From contig CALGAS010000417.1 in assembly GCA_937959175.1 (NCBI GenBank), positions 1 to 5,278 of the forward strand: a stretch of DNA of 5,278 nt, in the 5' to 3' direction. How positions within the stretch are numbered: the stretch's first letter is position 1; each line of letters begins with the position of its first letter. The position numbers and the translations under genes were made by a program. The DNA is from an uncultured bacterium. Its GTDB lineage: Bacteria; Planctomycetota; Planctomycetia; Pirellulales; UBA1268. A model generated the notes under the pieces. The model had not been told where the DNA came from. It searched no databases and saw nothing but the letters and a program-made list of their open reading frames with translations. This document shows positions 5,224 to 5,278 of this stretch, piece by piece.

Positions 5224-5240
5224 TCAACGATCAGCGTTGA
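5224..5240. repeat. Inverted repeat next to the glycosyltransferase start
   Basis: TCAACG (5224-5229) and CGTTGA (5235-5240) are perfectly complementary across a 5-base spacer, and the element ends three bases before the start codon at 5220. As DNA it could be an operator; as RNA it would form a small hairpin where a ribosome binding site would be. Six-base arms can occur by chance. Confidence 0.35.
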
Positions 5241-5264
5241 GAAAAAGGGGACATTCTACTTTTC
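5241..5264. repeat. AAAAGGGGACATTCTACTTTT-type repeat motif
   Basis: The stretch starts GAAAAAGGGGACATTC at 5241 and ends CTACTTTTC at 5264. I recognise AAAAGGGGACATTCTACTTTT as a recurrent intergenic word in planctomycete and some proteobacterial genomes, of the same general type as the AAAAGGG/CCCCTTTT arms of the hairpin at 2859-2907. It lies 21-44 bases before the glycosyltransferase start, inside its presumed leader or promoter. The family link is recall and needs a genome-wide count. Confidence 0.5.
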
Positions 5265-5278
5265 GATGCCGTTGATAC

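Overview
This is a GC-rich chromosomal window that looks planctomycetal. That assignment is an inference. It rests on a glycosyltransferase with the CGSC-type N-terminus I associate with planctomycete genomes, on weak or absent Shine-Dalgarno sites at two of three genes, and on intergenic AAAAGGGGAC-type repeat motifs. No rRNA, tRNA, CRISPR array, integrase or transposase gene is visible.

Layout. Positions 1-155 are non-coding and hold a strong two-part hairpin past the end of the first gene. Positions 156-2327 (minus) encode a full-length FlhA-type export-gate protein of 723 aa. Positions 2328-3075 are a 748-base non-coding interval packed with palindromes; it includes two copies of a ~105-base imperfect direct repeat offset by exactly 420 bases and a long REP-like hairpin. 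Positions 3076-3504 (plus) encode a 142-aa acidic, soluble protein of unknown function with a good ribosome binding site. Positions 3505-3891 are a 387-base interval between convergent genes that ends in a 17-base tandem duplication across the next gene's stop codon. Positions 3892-5220 (minus) encode a complete GT-B family 4 glycosyltransferase. Positions 5221-5278 hold a short inverted repeat and another AAAAGGGGAC-type motif.

The three genes do not look like one operon: orientations alternate (minus, plus, minus) and the gaps are long. FlhA would form the inner-membrane gate of a flagellar (less likely virulence-type) type III export apparatus, but no other flagellar gene is on its upstream side; its downstream side is cut by the window edge. 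The glycosyltransferase probably acts in cell-surface or exopolysaccharide assembly. A link to flagellin modification would be speculation from proximity alone.

I found no convincing undescribed multi-gene system. The parts most worth a second look are the palindrome and direct-repeat interval at 2486-3010, the tandem duplication at the glycosyltransferase stop codon, and some FlhA residues that differ from the well-studied homologues.
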